Shown here piece by piece: positions 42,115 through 51,107 of a stretch of DNA of 64,000 bases (the stretch's first letter is position 1; each line of letters opens with the position of its first letter). The translations under genes and the position numbers were made by a program. Under the pieces are notes generated by a model, which searched no databases, was not told the origin of the DNA, and saw nothing but the letters and a program-made list of their open reading frames with translations. The stretch comes from Agromyces cavernae (GTDB taxonomy: Bacteria > Actinomycetota > Actinomycetes > Actinomycetales > Microbacteriaceae). The stretch spans positions 744,001 to 808,000 of the forward strand of contig NZ_JAJNMP010000001.1 of NCBI RefSeq assembly GCF_021044935.1, given 5' to 3'.

Positions 42115-43095
42115 ATGCAACGCACCATCGCCACCCTGCTCGCCGCGGCGACGCTGACCGCGGGCGTCACGACGACCGCCCTCGTCGGCGGGGCCGGGGC
42201 CGCCGTCGCCGCCGATGCCGGACGGCCCGACCGGTACACGGTCGCCGCCGACGAGGGCGGCTCGAAGTTCGAGGGGATCGGCGCCGACGAGCGCCGGGGT
42301 CTGTTCTACGTCAGCGAGGTGACCGGCGGCGAGATCCACCGGGGGAGCGTGCAGAATCCCGTCGCCGAGCAGTGGCTCGCGGGCGACGGCGCCGACGGCC
42401 GCTTCACCGCGCGCGGCGTCACGGTCGACGGCGACGGCAACGTGTACGTCGCCGGAGGGCCGAACGGCATCGGCAACCCCGCTCGCCCCGACCTCTGGGT
42501 GTACTCGCCCGAGGGCGAGCTGCTCGCCGCCCTGCGCGTGCCCGGCACTGCCGACGCGTTCCTCAACGACGTCGCGATCGGCCCCGACGGCGCCGCGTAC
42601 TTCACGAACTCGAACGATCCGCAGGTATTCCGGGTGGCCGACGGCGGCGACGGCTGGACGGCCGAGTTGTGGGCGGATGCCTCGGGCACGATCGCCCGCC
42701 TCGCGGGCTTCAATCTCGGGGGCATCGTGCTGAGCGCCGACGGCAGCGCGTTCGTCGTCGCCCAGGGCAACGTCGGCCGGTTCTGGCGATTCGCCGCGGC
42801 TGACGGTGCGGTCTCGGAGGTCGCCACCGGCGGCGCCGACCTCGTCAACGCCGACGGACTCGTGCTGCAGGGCAACCAGCTGACCGTGATCCGCAACTTC
42901 TCGAAGACGGTGGCATCGCTGCGACTCTCGGCCGATGGCTCGGCGGCGACGCTGCGCTCGCAGCTGGCGAGCGACCCCGACCGGGTGTACACGACGGCGA
43001 AGATGCTGCGCGGGCGCCTGCTGGCGGTCGACAGCAAGTTCGACGAGCAGATCGCGACCGGACCGTTCGACGTCGTCGGGTCGCCGTGGGGCTGA
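42115..43095 (+). CDS. secreted SMP-30/gluconolactonase-like beta-propeller protein
   Basis: 326 aa with a signal peptide (TIATLLAAATLTAGVTTTALVGGAGAAVA) and repeated propeller blades of the SMP-30/NHL type (FEGIGADERRGLFYVSEVTGGEI, ARGVTVDGDGNVYVAGGP, LNDVAIGPDGAAYFTNSND). ATG 42115 has GAGGAG upstream. Ligand or lactonase activity is not established. The 3' end overlaps the start of the next gene by 10 bp. Confidence 0.78.
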   Translation: MQRTIATLLAAATLTAGVTTTALVGGAGAAVAADAGRPDRYTVAADEGGSKFEGIGADERRGLFYVSEVTGGEIHRGSVQNPVAEQWLAGDGADGRFTARGVTVDGDGNVYVAGGPNGIGNPARPDLWVYSPEGELLAALRVPGTADAFLNDVAIGPDGAAYFTNSNDPQVFRVADGGDGWTAELWADASGTIARLAGFNLGGIVLSADGSAFVVAQGNVGRFWRFAAADGAVSEVATGGADLVNADGLVLQGNQLTVIRNFSKTVASLRLSADGSAATLRSQLASDPDRVYTTAKMLRGRLLAVDSKFDEQIATGPFDVVGSPWG

Positions 43096-43835
43096 CACCT
43101 CGAGCACGCTGGAGCGTCGCCGTCGCGGTCCTCGCGACGGCGATGCTCTGCTCCGGCTGCGCCGCCGCCGACGCACCCGGCGAGCACGCCCCCACGCAGG
43201 CGACGACACGAGAGGATCCCGTCATGACCGAAACTCCCGCACCCCACCTCCCCGACCCCGACGCAACGCTGCTCACGGCCGCCGCGTCGGGTGACGCCAC
43301 GACCGTCGAGCTCGCCATCCGGGCCGGCGCCGACGTCGAGGTGCGCGACTCGCACGAGCGCACCGCGCTGCTCCTCGCGGTCGCCGGCGACCACGTCGAC
43401 GTGGCGAAGGCGCTGGTCGCGGCCGGCGCGGATCCCGACGCGCTCGACGACCGCCACGACACCCCCTGGCTCGTCACCGGTGTCACGGGCAGCGTCGCGA
43501 TGCTCGAGGCACTGCTGCCCGCCGACCCCGACCTCACGATCCGCAACCGCTTCGGCGGCGTCTCGGTGATCCCGGCGAGCGAGCGGGGGCACGTCGACTA
43601 CGTGCGCCGGGTCGTGCAGACCGGCATCGACGTGGACCACGTCAACGACCTCGGGTGGACCGCGCTGCTCGAGGCCGTCATCCTCGGCGACGGGGGATCC
43701 CGCCACCAGGAGATCGTGCGCATCCTGCTCGCGGCCGGTGCCGACCGGTCGATCGCCGACCACGACGGGGTCACCGCGCTCGATCATGCCCGCTCCCGCG
43801 GGTTCACCGCGCTCGCCGAGATCCTCGAGGGCTGA
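43086..43835 (+). CDS. ankyrin-repeat lipoprotein
   Basis: 249 aa from GTG 43086. A lipobox LCSGC (about residues 20-25) is followed by a Pro/Thr linker and four to five ankyrin repeats (LLTAAASGDATTVELAIRAGADVEVRD, TALLLAVAGDHVDVAKALVAAGADPDALDD, EIVRILLAAGADRSIADHDGVTALDHARSRG). It probably mediates protein contacts on the outer face of the membrane. An internal ATG at 43224 would give a cytoplasmic form. Overlap with the upstream propeller gene suggests coexpression. Confidence 0.82.
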   Translation: MGLTPRARWSVAVAVLATAMLCSGCAAADAPGEHAPTQATTREDPVMTETPAPHLPDPDATLLTAAASGDATTVELAIRAGADVEVRDSHERTALLLAVAGDHVDVAKALVAAGADPDALDDRHDTPWLVTGVTGSVAMLEALLPADPDLTIRNRFGGVSVIPASERGHVDYVRRVVQTGIDVDHVNDLGWTALLEAVILGDGGSRHQEIVRILLAAGADRSIADHDGVTALDHARSRGFTALAEILEG

Positions 43836-43889
43836 GCGCACGCCCGGGGCCGAGAGACCGCGAGGCCGGGAGTGGGCGAGGATGGGGGC

Positions 43890-44729
43890 ATGCCCATCCT
43901 CATCCAGCCCGATGACCTCGCCGCACGCCTCGCCGCAGGCGTTCGCACGGTCGTGCTCGACGTGCGCTGGTCGCTCGCCGCGCCCGACGGCACCGAGGCC
44001 TATCGCGCTGGGCACGTCCCCGGTGCCGTCTACGTCGATCTCGATCGTGAGCTCGCCGACCACGACGCGGTCGGCGAGGGGAGGCATCCGCTTCCCGCGG
44101 AGGCGGACTTCACCGAGGCGATGCGACGGTGGGGGCTGCGCGACGGCGACACCGTGGTCGTCATGGACGACCTCGGCAACCAGTCGGCGGCCCGGGCGTG
44201 GTGGCTGTTGCGCCACGCGGGGTTCGGTGATGTGCGACTGCTCGACGGCGCCCTCGCCGGCTGGCGCGCGGCGGGTCATGCGCTCGAGACCGGCGATGTC
44301 GTGCCCGAGCGTGGCGACGCGACGGCGAGGTTCGGGGCGATGCCGGTGATCGGCATCGACGAGGTCGCCGATGTCGCCGGCCGCGGGGTGCTGATCGACG
44401 CTCGAGCCGCAGAGCGATACCGCGGCGAGACCGAGCCGATCGACCCGCGTGCCGGACACATTCCCGGGGCGGTCTCGGCGCCGAGCGGCGACAATCTCGA
44501 CGCAGCGGGCCGGTTCCGCTCGCCCGATGCCCTCCGCGAACGATTCGCCGCCCTCGGCGTGCAGGTCGGCGATCCCGTCGCCGCCTATTGCGGTTCGGGC
44601 GTCACCGCGGCGCACGCGGTCGCGTCGCTCGCGATCGCCGGGGTCGACGCCGCGCTCTACCCCGGGTCATGGAGCCAGTGGTCGAACGATCCGTCGCGTC
44701 CGGCGGCGACCGGGCCCGATCCCCGCTAA
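43890..44729 (+). CDS. sulfurtransferase (two rhodanese domains)
   Basis: 279 aa from ATG 43890 with a G-rich RBS. The N-terminal rhodanese domain is structural; the C-terminal one carries the catalytic loop YCGSGVTAAHA with Cys at about 238. CGSGVT is typical of 3-mercaptopyruvate/thiosulfate sulfurtransferases. ARAAERYRGETEPIDPRAGHIPGA is the conserved entry to the second domain. Its stop overlaps the convergent methyltransferase stop by 4 bp. Confidence 0.88.
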   Translation: MPILIQPDDLAARLAAGVRTVVLDVRWSLAAPDGTEAYRAGHVPGAVYVDLDRELADHDAVGEGRHPLPAEADFTEAMRRWGLRDGDTVVVMDDLGNQSAARAWWLLRHAGFGDVRLLDGALAGWRAAGHALETGDVVPERGDATARFGAMPVIGIDEVADVAGRGVLIDARAAERYRGETEPIDPRAGHIPGAVSAPSGDNLDAAGRFRSPDALRERFAALGVQVGDPVAAYCGSGVTAAHAVASLAIAGVDAALYPGSWSQWSNDPSRPAATGPDPR

Positions 44730-45553
44730 GCCGACTCCTCGGGTCGCTGCCCGACGGCGATGAGGGTCGTGAGGTCGACCGACGTCACCTCGCGGTGAGC
44801 GAGCTCTCGCAGGTACCGCTCGCGCATTTCCGCGACGGCCTCGTCGCCCTCGAGGTCTCCGAGCCCGGCACGCAGGTCGGTGCCGAGCACGAGCGTCCAG
44901 GCGATCTCGTCGGTGAGGTCGACGTGCCGCTGCACGGCCTCGGCACGCACTCCGACGAGGCCCAGACCGGTCAGCCAGTGGGCGAGCGTGCCTGCAGTGT
45001 GCAGTTCGTCGAGTTCAGGCGCGTGCACCGCATCGGACTCGACGTCCGCTCCGGCGTCGGGCAGAACGGCGGTGAGCACCTCGGGCAGCGGCTCGAGGGC
45101 TCCATGCGCCCACACCGTGATCGCCACACGTCCGCCCGGCCGGGCCCGCTCGATCAGGTGCTGCACCCCCGCGTCGAGGTCGGGGAACGACGACACCCCG
45201 AGCACGCACTGCACGAGGTCGTAGCCGGTCGTCTCCCACGTCGTCGGGTCGGCGACGTGCAATCGCAGCTGGGGCATCCGCTCGCCCGCGCGCTCGCGCG
45301 CGATCTCGATGAGCTCGGCAGACGCGTCGACCGCGTCGACGAGGCCGCCGACACCGACGAGCTCGGCCGTCGGAAGGGCGGATGCCCCGTCACGGGCGCA
45401 CGCGTCGAGCACGAGTTCGTCGAACCGCGGGTGGGCTCGCGCCACCGCGGCCGTCGAGATCGGATTCCAGATCAGCTCGTCGAGATCGGCGAAGGATGTC
45501 GCGTCAGGCGCGGACCCCTCGACGAAATCAGGCTCTCCCGTCGTATCCCCCAT
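44726..45553 (-). CDS. class I SAM-dependent methyltransferase-like protein
   Basis: 275 aa. The arrangement (LVLDACARDGASALPTAELVGVGGLVDAVDASAELIEIARERA, then QLRLHVADPTTW, then YDLVQCVLGVSSFPD, then ARPGGRVAITVWAHGALEP) is that of a small-molecule methyltransferase. Motif I is atypical, lacking the GxGxG loop, so activity is uncertain. Convergent with the sulfurtransferase; monocistronic. Confidence 0.7.
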   Translation of the reverse strand: MGDTTGEPDFVEGSAPDATSFADLDELIWNPISTAAVARAHPRFDELVLDACARDGASALPTAELVGVGGLVDAVDASAELIEIARERAGERMPQLRLHVADPTTWETTGYDLVQCVLGVSSFPDLDAGVQHLIERARPGGRVAITVWAHGALEPLPEVLTAVLPDAGADVESDAVHAPELDELHTAGTLAHWLTGLGLVGVRAEAVQRHVDLTDEIAWTLVLGTDLRAGLGDLEGDEAVAEMRERYLRELAHREVTSVDLTTLIAVGQRPEESA

Positions 45554-45676
45554 GCGCCCATTGTGACCCCGATGGCAACGATTCGGCCGAATTCAGGCAA
45601 TCGAAAGGCGAACAGGGCAGACTTGGACGACCTGCTTTCAGCATTCTTGTTTCCGATCGAATCGAGACACACCCTC

Positions 45677-46639
45677 ATGAATCGTGCACTGCGCCGTGCT
45701 GCGCCCATCGCGCTCGCCTCAGCCGCAGCCCTCCTCCTCGCCGGCTGCGCCGGCAGCTCCACCCCTCCCGAGGCATCCGAGACCCCGGCTGCCGAGTGCA
45801 TGGACGTCGCCTCGGGCGCGCTGAGCGAGGGCGTCACCGTCGAGGGCGAGTTCGCCGGGTCGCCGACCGCGACCTTCACCACTCCCGTTGAGGCCACCGC
45901 CCTCGAGCGCACGATCGCCATCGAGGGCGACGGCGACGACACCGTCGCAGGCGACGCCGTCAACGTCGTCGTGACCGCGTACTCGGGCACGTCGGGCGAG
46001 CAGGTCTTCTCGCAGCCCACGACGATCGACTCAGGCAACGACCAGATCTTCGAGGCGTTCCGCGCCGGCGTCGACTGCGTGCCGCTGGGTTCGCGCACCG
46101 TCACCGTCGCTCCCCCCGAGTTGCTCTACGGCGACCAGGGCAACGAGTCCATCGGGGTCGCCCCCGGCGAGACCCTCGTCATCGTCATGGACGTCGTCGA
46201 GGTGCAGGAGCCGCTGAAGCCCTCCGAGTGGACCGAGAACGTGCCCGAGGTCGAGTTCGGCGCCGAGGGCGAGTCGCCCACGGTCACGATCCCCGACGCC
46301 GAGCCCTCGACCGAGCTGCAGATGCACGTCATCGAAGAGGGCGACGGCGATACCGTCCAGGCCGGCGACAGCGTCACCCTGCAGTACAAGGGCATCAGCT
46401 GGGACAGCGGCGAGGTGTTCGACGAGAGCTACGCGCGCGGTGAGCCCGCGACGTTCCCGACCGACGGCGTCATCCAGGGCTTCGGCGCCGCGCTCGTCGG
46501 CCAGAAGGTGGGCACGAAGCTCATCGTCACGATTCCGCCGGAGTACGCCTACGGCACCGACCCCGCGGCGCACGACCTCGGCGGGCAGACGCTCGTGTTC
46601 CTCGTCGAGATCGAGGGCACCGAGCCGCCCGCCGAGTAG
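45677..46639 (+). CDS. FKBP-type peptidyl-prolyl isomerase lipoprotein, two FKBP domains
   Basis: 320 aa from ATG 45677. Lipobox LLLAGC (about 20-25). The second FKBP domain (about 215-316) is complete: AGDSVTLQYKGISWDSGEVFDESYARGEPATFP, VIQGFGAALVGQKVGTKLIVTIPPEYAYG, LGGQTLVFLVEIEG. The first (about 55-190) has the same order but diverged residues and is probably inactive. It is likely a folding catalyst for exported proteins. Confidence 0.88.
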   Translation: MNRALRRAAPIALASAAALLLAGCAGSSTPPEASETPAAECMDVASGALSEGVTVEGEFAGSPTATFTTPVEATALERTIAIEGDGDDTVAGDAVNVVVTAYSGTSGEQVFSQPTTIDSGNDQIFEAFRAGVDCVPLGSRTVTVAPPELLYGDQGNESIGVAPGETLVIVMDVVEVQEPLKPSEWTENVPEVEFGAEGESPTVTIPDAEPSTELQMHVIEEGDGDTVQAGDSVTLQYKGISWDSGEVFDESYARGEPATFPTDGVIQGFGAALVGQKVGTKLIVTIPPEYAYGTDPAAHDLGGQTLVFLVEIEGTEPPAE

Positions 46640-46654
46640 CCCGGTCCCCGTCCC

Positions 46655-46779
46655 CGCCGAGAGTGCACTCACCGCCCCCAGGAGGGCGGGAGGTGCACTC
46701 TCGGCGCTTCGCCGCTCGCATTGCCGCTGCCGAGCGTGCACTCCTCGCCCCGGGGAGGGCGAGATACGCACTCTCGGCG
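46655..46779. repeat. pair of long palindromes between convergent genes
   Basis: Unit 1 (46655-46706) has arms CGCCGAGAGTGCAC and GTGCACTCTCGGCG with an inner CCGCCC/GGGCGG stem. Unit 2 (46729-46779) has the same design, slightly diverged (GCCGAGCGTGCAC and CGCACTCTCGGC). They lie between the convergent FKBP and ecfT genes and can act as terminators; the copy number suggests a REP-like element. Confidence 0.7.
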
Positions 46780-46828
46780 CGGTCGCCGCGACGGGCGAAC
46801 GCCGGGGGAGGGCGCCCATCGCGGCAGG

Positions 46829-47713
46829 TCAGCCGAGTCCCGACCCCAGCGCCCACCAGTACACGCCGACGCCGATCGCCCAGAAGGCCGCGACGAACAC
46901 GGTGTCGCGCACACGCCACGGGCTCAGGGTGCGTTCGGTGCGGGTGGCGTGCGCGCCGAACGCGCGCGCGTCCATGGCCAGCGCGACCCGCTCAGCGTGG
47001 CGGATCGCACTCGCGAGCAGCGGAATCGCATAGCCGATGCCGCGGCGCACCGCCGCGACGGGTCCGCGACGGGTGTCGGTCCCGCGAACCCGGTGAGCGG
47101 CCCGGATGACCTCGAGCTCGTGCCCGAACCGCGGCACGAATCGCAGTGCCGCGAGCGCCGTGTAGCCGATGCGGTACGGCACCCTCAGGTTCTGCACCAT
47201 CGCGCGCACGAACTCGGGCCCCGTCGAGGTGAGGCCCGCGACCAGCGAGAGCATGAGCAGCGCCGCGAGTCGCAGTGAGGTGGCGAGCCCCACGAGGTAG
47301 GCGGCGAGGGTGAACTGCCACTCGCCGATCTGCATGAGCACGACGGATGCCGCGGCACTCGCTTCGTCGATACGCGACGGGTCGACCCAGACGCCGAAGG
47401 TCACTCCGAGCACGAGCACGGCGATCGGCGTGCCGACAACGAGCGCGAGGGCGCCGCGCGCCGGCAGTCGGGCTCCGATGAGCAGCAGCGCCATCACGAG
47501 CACGATGAATGCGATCGGGATCGCGAATCCCCGCGTGAACACGAGCGCGATCATGAACGGCAGCGGGCCGGCGAGCTTCGCGAGCGGATTGAGCGCGTGC
47601 AGGAAAAGGATGCCTCGTGCCGGGTGCTGCTCGGCGAACGGGTCGGGCTGCGTGGGCGGCGGTGCCGGTACCGGTCCGGTCGGTGCGACCTTGCGTGCCG
47701 TCGGCGCGGTCAT
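46829..47713 (-). CDS. ecfT: ECF transporter T component (EcfT/CbiQ family)
   Basis: 294 aa membrane protein with five to six helices. The EcfT coupling motifs are present in the C-terminal cytosolic helices, including MLSLVAGLTSTG and AMDARAFGAHATRTERT. It joins the ATPase pair to a substrate-binding S component. ATG 47713 overlaps the ATPase stop. No S-component gene is visible next to it. Confidence 0.87.
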   Translation of the reverse strand: MTAPTARKVAPTGPVPAPPPTQPDPFAEQHPARGILFLHALNPLAKLAGPLPFMIALVFTRGFAIPIAFIVLVMALLLIGARLPARGALALVVGTPIAVLVLGVTFGVWVDPSRIDEASAAASVVLMQIGEWQFTLAAYLVGLATSLRLAALLMLSLVAGLTSTGPEFVRAMVQNLRVPYRIGYTALAALRFVPRFGHELEVIRAAHRVRGTDTRRGPVAAVRRGIGYAIPLLASAIRHAERVALAMDARAFGAHATRTERTLSPWRVRDTVFVAAFWAIGVGVYWWALGSGLG

Positions 47714-49431
47714 GCTGAGGCCTCGGGGACGGGCGGGAGCTGGGACATCCGGCTCACGCCATGCCAGTCGGGGTGGTTCAGGAGGCCGCGCGTCGCCCTC
47801 GCGAGCGGCGGGTGGCGTAGCCCGGCCTCGTCGATCAGGGGTCCTGCGAGCACGTCGGCCGTGGGGCCGGTGCCGAGGATGCGACCGTCCTGCATGACGA
47901 CGACGCGGGTGGCATAGTCGGCGACGAGCTGCAGGTCATGCGTGATGACCAGGACCGTCGTGCCCTCGTCGTTGAGCTCGCGCAGCATGTCGAGCAGTTC
48001 GGCGGCACGCTCGCGGTCCTGGCCGAACGTGGGCTCGTCGAGGGCGAGCACGGGGGCGCCGGCGATGAGCGCGGTGCCGACCGAGAGGCGGCGCTTCTGA
48101 CCGCCCGAGAGCAGGAACGGATGCTGCTCGCGCAGGTGTTCGAGTCCGAACCGGCGCAGCATGCGCAGCGCGGCCTCGGTGCGATCGGCCTCGGGCACGC
48201 CGTGCACGCGCAGGCCGAGCTCGAGCTCGCCGAACACGCTGTGCGCGACGAACTGGTGCTCGGGATTCTGGAACACGAACCCGATGCGGCGCGAGAGCGT
48301 GCGCGCGTCGGCGCGTGCCGGATCGAGGCCGAGCACGTCGACGGCGCCGGCAGGCGGCGGGATGACGCCGCCGATCGCCTGCAGCAGCGAGGTCTTCCCC
48401 GCCCCGTTCGTGCCGATGATCGCGACGAATTCGCCCGCGGCGACGTCGAGGTCGACATCGTGCACGACGATGGGCCCGCGCCTGCCGCCCCGCCGCACCG
48501 AGAGCCCGCGCACCCGGATCGCCGGATCTCCGGCGGGCGTGCCGACCTGGATCGCCGACCGCGGCGCGGGGAGCGCGGCGTGGGCGTCGAGCGCGGTCGC
48601 GAGCTCGGCGGGGGTGAGCGGCAGCGGGTCGATCGCGATGCCCGCGTCGCGCAGCCGCATCGCGGCGAGCGTCGAGACCGGCAGCCAGACGCCGAGCTCG
48701 AGCAGGTCGGCGGCGCGTTCGCGCAGCACGTGTCGTGCGGGTCCGTCGATCACGAGGTGCCCGTCGGCGTCGAGTACCACGACGCGGTCGACGATGTCGA
48801 CGGCCGCGTCGAGATTGTGCTCGATGAGCACGATGGCGTGGTCGCGCTCGCTCGCGAGCTCGCGCAGCACGGCGTACACCTCGTCGATGCCGGCCGGGTC
48901 GAGGTTCGCGGTGGGCTCGTCGAGCACGAGCACCGGGGCCGCCATCGCGAGGGCGCAGGCGATGGCGAGGCGCTGCCGCCCACCGCCCGACAGCCGGTCG
49001 GGGTTCTCGTCGCGGCGCTCCCACAGGCCGACGAGTTTGAGGGCGCGCTCGGCGCGAACGAGCACGTCGGCCACCGGCACCAACTGGTTCTCAGGGCCGA
49101 AGGCGACCTCGTCGAGCAGGGTGCCGGTGACCACCTGCGCGTCGGGATCCTGGAACACCATCGCGACGTGCTCGCTGAGCGCGCCGACGCCGTGGTCGCG
49201 GCTGTCGAGCCCGGCGATGCGAACGCTGCCGTGGAGCTCGGCCGGCACGGCGTGGGGGATGAGTCCGTCGAGCGCGAGCGCGAGCGTCGACTTTCCGCAC
49301 CCCGACGGGCCGAGCACCAGCACGACCTCACCCGCCGCGATCGACAGCGTCACTCCGTCGGGCGTCGCCCTGCTCGCGCCGTCGTGGCGGATGCGCACGC
49401 GGTCGAGGTCGAGCAACGGGGAATCGGGCAA
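47710..49431 (-). CDS. ecfA: fused ECF transporter ATPase (EcfA1-EcfA2)
   Basis: 573 aa with two complete ABC domains. Domain 1 (about 5-270): Walker A LGPSGCGKST, signature LSGGGRQRL, Walker B VLVLDEPTANLD. Domain 2 (about 310-555): IGTNGAGKTS, LSGGQKRRLSVG, VLALDEPTFGQD. It powers an ECF-type micronutrient importer. The start is TTG 49431 with no clear Shine-Dalgarno. A possible DtxR/IdeR-type iron box lies about 50 bp upstream. Confidence 0.88.
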   Translation of the reverse strand: MPDSPLLDLDRVRIRHDGASRATPDGVTLSIAAGEVVLVLGPSGCGKSTLALALDGLIPHAVPAELHGSVRIAGLDSRDHGVGALSEHVAMVFQDPDAQVVTGTLLDEVAFGPENQLVPVADVLVRAERALKLVGLWERRDENPDRLSGGGRQRLAIACALAMAAPVLVLDEPTANLDPAGIDEVYAVLRELASERDHAIVLIEHNLDAAVDIVDRVVVLDADGHLVIDGPARHVLRERAADLLELGVWLPVSTLAAMRLRDAGIAIDPLPLTPAELATALDAHAALPAPRSAIQVGTPAGDPAIRVRGLSVRRGGRRGPIVVHDVDLDVAAGEFVAIIGTNGAGKTSLLQAIGGVIPPPAGAVDVLGLDPARADARTLSRRIGFVFQNPEHQFVAHSVFGELELGLRVHGVPEADRTEAALRMLRRFGLEHLREQHPFLLSGGQKRRLSVGTALIAGAPVLALDEPTFGQDRERAAELLDMLRELNDEGTTVLVITHDLQLVADYATRVVVMQDGRILGTGPTADVLAGPLIDEAGLRHPPLARATRGLLNHPDWHGVSRMSQLPPVPEASA

Positions 49432-49481
49432 GGCTGGCCTGGGTCGTGGGTGGCGGACGGCCCGCGTCGCGGCATCCGTTC

Positions 49482-49500
49482 TTAGGACAGCCTAACCCGC
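49482..49500. promoter_or_regulatory. possible DtxR/IdeR-type iron box upstream of ecfA
   Basis: TTAGGACAGCCTAACCCGC matches TTAGGTTAGGCTAACCTAA at 13 of 19 positions (14 if S is allowed at position 10); TTAGG...CCTAA is itself a perfect inverted repeat. It lies about 50 bp before the ecfA start. Confidence 0.45.
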
Positions 49501-49565
49501 CCCGTCGACCGTTCCCGGGCGTCAGCCGGCCGGATCCCCCGTGCCCCGTCGGCCGACGCCGGGCG

Positions 49566-50879
49566 TCAGCCGACCGGCGACTCGAGCCGGAGCGCCGCGA
49601 CGATCGACGCCGCCTCGAGCTCGGCCTCGATCACGTCGAACGTGTCGTACTCGCGGATGCTCGCAGCGAACGCCGTCGCCCGCTCGCGATATCCGCGGTC
49701 GGCGAGTACCCGGGCGACGCCGGCGCGAATCGCGTCGGGTGTCGGGCTCCCCGTCCTGAGGTTCACGCCGACGCCCGCCCACTCCGCGCGCATCGACACC
49801 TCGGGCTTGTCCTCGGTGTCGCCGGCGGCAACGATCGGCACACCGTGGCTGAGGGCGTACTGCGTGCCGCCGAATCCGGCGTTCGTGACGAACACGTCGG
49901 TCTTGGGCAGCAGCAGGTCGTAGGGCAGGAACTGCGCAGCCCGGGCGTTCGCCGGCAGTTCGCCGAGCTCCTCGACCGGGCGACCGCCGGTCGCGACGAC
50001 CACGAGCACGTCGAGGTCGGCGAGCGCCTCGAGGGTCGGGCGCACGAGGCGGTCGAAGTCCTTGTTGTCGATCGTGCCCTGCGTGACGTGCACGACGGGT
50101 CGACGGCCGTCGAGCTCGCGCCACCAGCGGGGAAGCCGGCCGGCGACCGGCGCCGGCGGCAGCACGGTGCCGACGAATCGCACGTTCGCCGAGAGATCAC
50201 TGCGGGGGTACTCGAACTCGGCGGGCGAGAGCTGCAGGAACCGGTCGAACTTCCGCGAGAAGTCGAGCACGAACGAATCGAGCGCCGGGCGCCCGAGCGA
50301 CCGCATCGTGCGATCGGCGAGCTTCTGGGTCTTGCGGAACAGCACCCGCTGCACCAGGAGGTTCAGCGTGCGGTTGCGCAGCCGGCCGAGGACGCCCGGC
50401 ACCGGCGGAAGGCCGAGGCCGTACGGCGCGACATCGGTGCTCGACTGGCTGAGCGGTATGACCCCGGCCGCGAGCACGGCAGGCCGCGTCGCCGCGTCGT
50501 CGAGCAGCAGCGGGAGGATGCCCGCGAAGGCCGAGTCGACGAGGATCGCGTCGGGCGCGAGCTCGGACACGGCCGCCTCGACGGCACGGAACTGGTCGGG
50601 CACCGTCTTCACGAAGATCGTCTGGATGTCGTATTGCAGCTTGCCGACGCCGCGGTGGCGGTCCCGCTCGGGCAGGTGGTCCTGCATGACACGGTCGTCG
50701 TAATCGGCGATGCCGCCGAGGGCGCGGTGGTCGGCCCCCGCCTCCAGGACCGCGTGGCGGAACCGCGAGCCGGTGAGGACGGTGACGTCGTGGCCGCGCG
50801 AGACGAGGTCGTGGGCGATGGCGATGAGGGGTGCGACGTGACCCTGGATGGGGTTCGCGCAGAGCAGGTACGTGGACAT
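49566..50879 (-). CDS. UGT/MGT-family glycosyltransferase (GT1)
   Basis: 437 aa from ATG 50879. GT-B fold: the N-terminal acceptor domain begins STYLLCANPIQGHVAPLIAIAHDLVSRGHDV, and the C-terminal donor domain has VVHVTQGTIDNKDFDRLV and NAGFGGTQYALSHGVPIVAAGDTEDKPE. Macrolide-type enzymes transfer a sugar from a nucleotide donor to small lipophilic acceptors. The usual HGG of the donor motif is replaced by N-A-G-F-G-G. Acceptor unknown; monocistronic. Confidence 0.85.
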   Translation of the reverse strand: MSTYLLCANPIQGHVAPLIAIAHDLVSRGHDVTVLTGSRFRHAVLEAGADHRALGGIADYDDRVMQDHLPERDRHRGVGKLQYDIQTIFVKTVPDQFRAVEAAVSELAPDAILVDSAFAGILPLLLDDAATRPAVLAAGVIPLSQSSTDVAPYGLGLPPVPGVLGRLRNRTLNLLVQRVLFRKTQKLADRTMRSLGRPALDSFVLDFSRKFDRFLQLSPAEFEYPRSDLSANVRFVGTVLPPAPVAGRLPRWWRELDGRRPVVHVTQGTIDNKDFDRLVRPTLEALADLDVLVVVATGGRPVEELGELPANARAAQFLPYDLLLPKTDVFVTNAGFGGTQYALSHGVPIVAAGDTEDKPEVSMRAEWAGVGVNLRTGSPTPDAIRAGVARVLADRGYRERATAFAASIREYDTFDVIEAELEAASIVAALRLESPVG

Positions 50880-51107
50880 GAGAAGCGAAGCTAGCCTCCG
50901 TCGACGACCGCGAACAAGGGATTCCGGCCCCGTTCGGTGCCTGCCCCGGCCGGTTTCAGTGCTGGCACCGAGAAGCCGCCGAGCACACCGCCCGAGCACA
51001 CCGCCGGGCGGACGGCTCGCCCGGCCGCGAGGAAGGGAATACGCAGGTCAGCCCAGAGGTTGTATACGTATTCGGGCGTGGAGTCACCGCGCTGGAGGGA
51101 GGAGCAC
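50880..51107. other. 228-bp divergent intergenic region
   Basis: Region between the glycosyltransferase and the hexapeptide-repeat protein. It contains a short direct repeat CGAGCACACCGCC (twice at about 50981-51004) and a -10-like TATACG at 51063-51068 upstream of the plus-strand gene. No ORF with support was seen. Confidence 0.4.
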
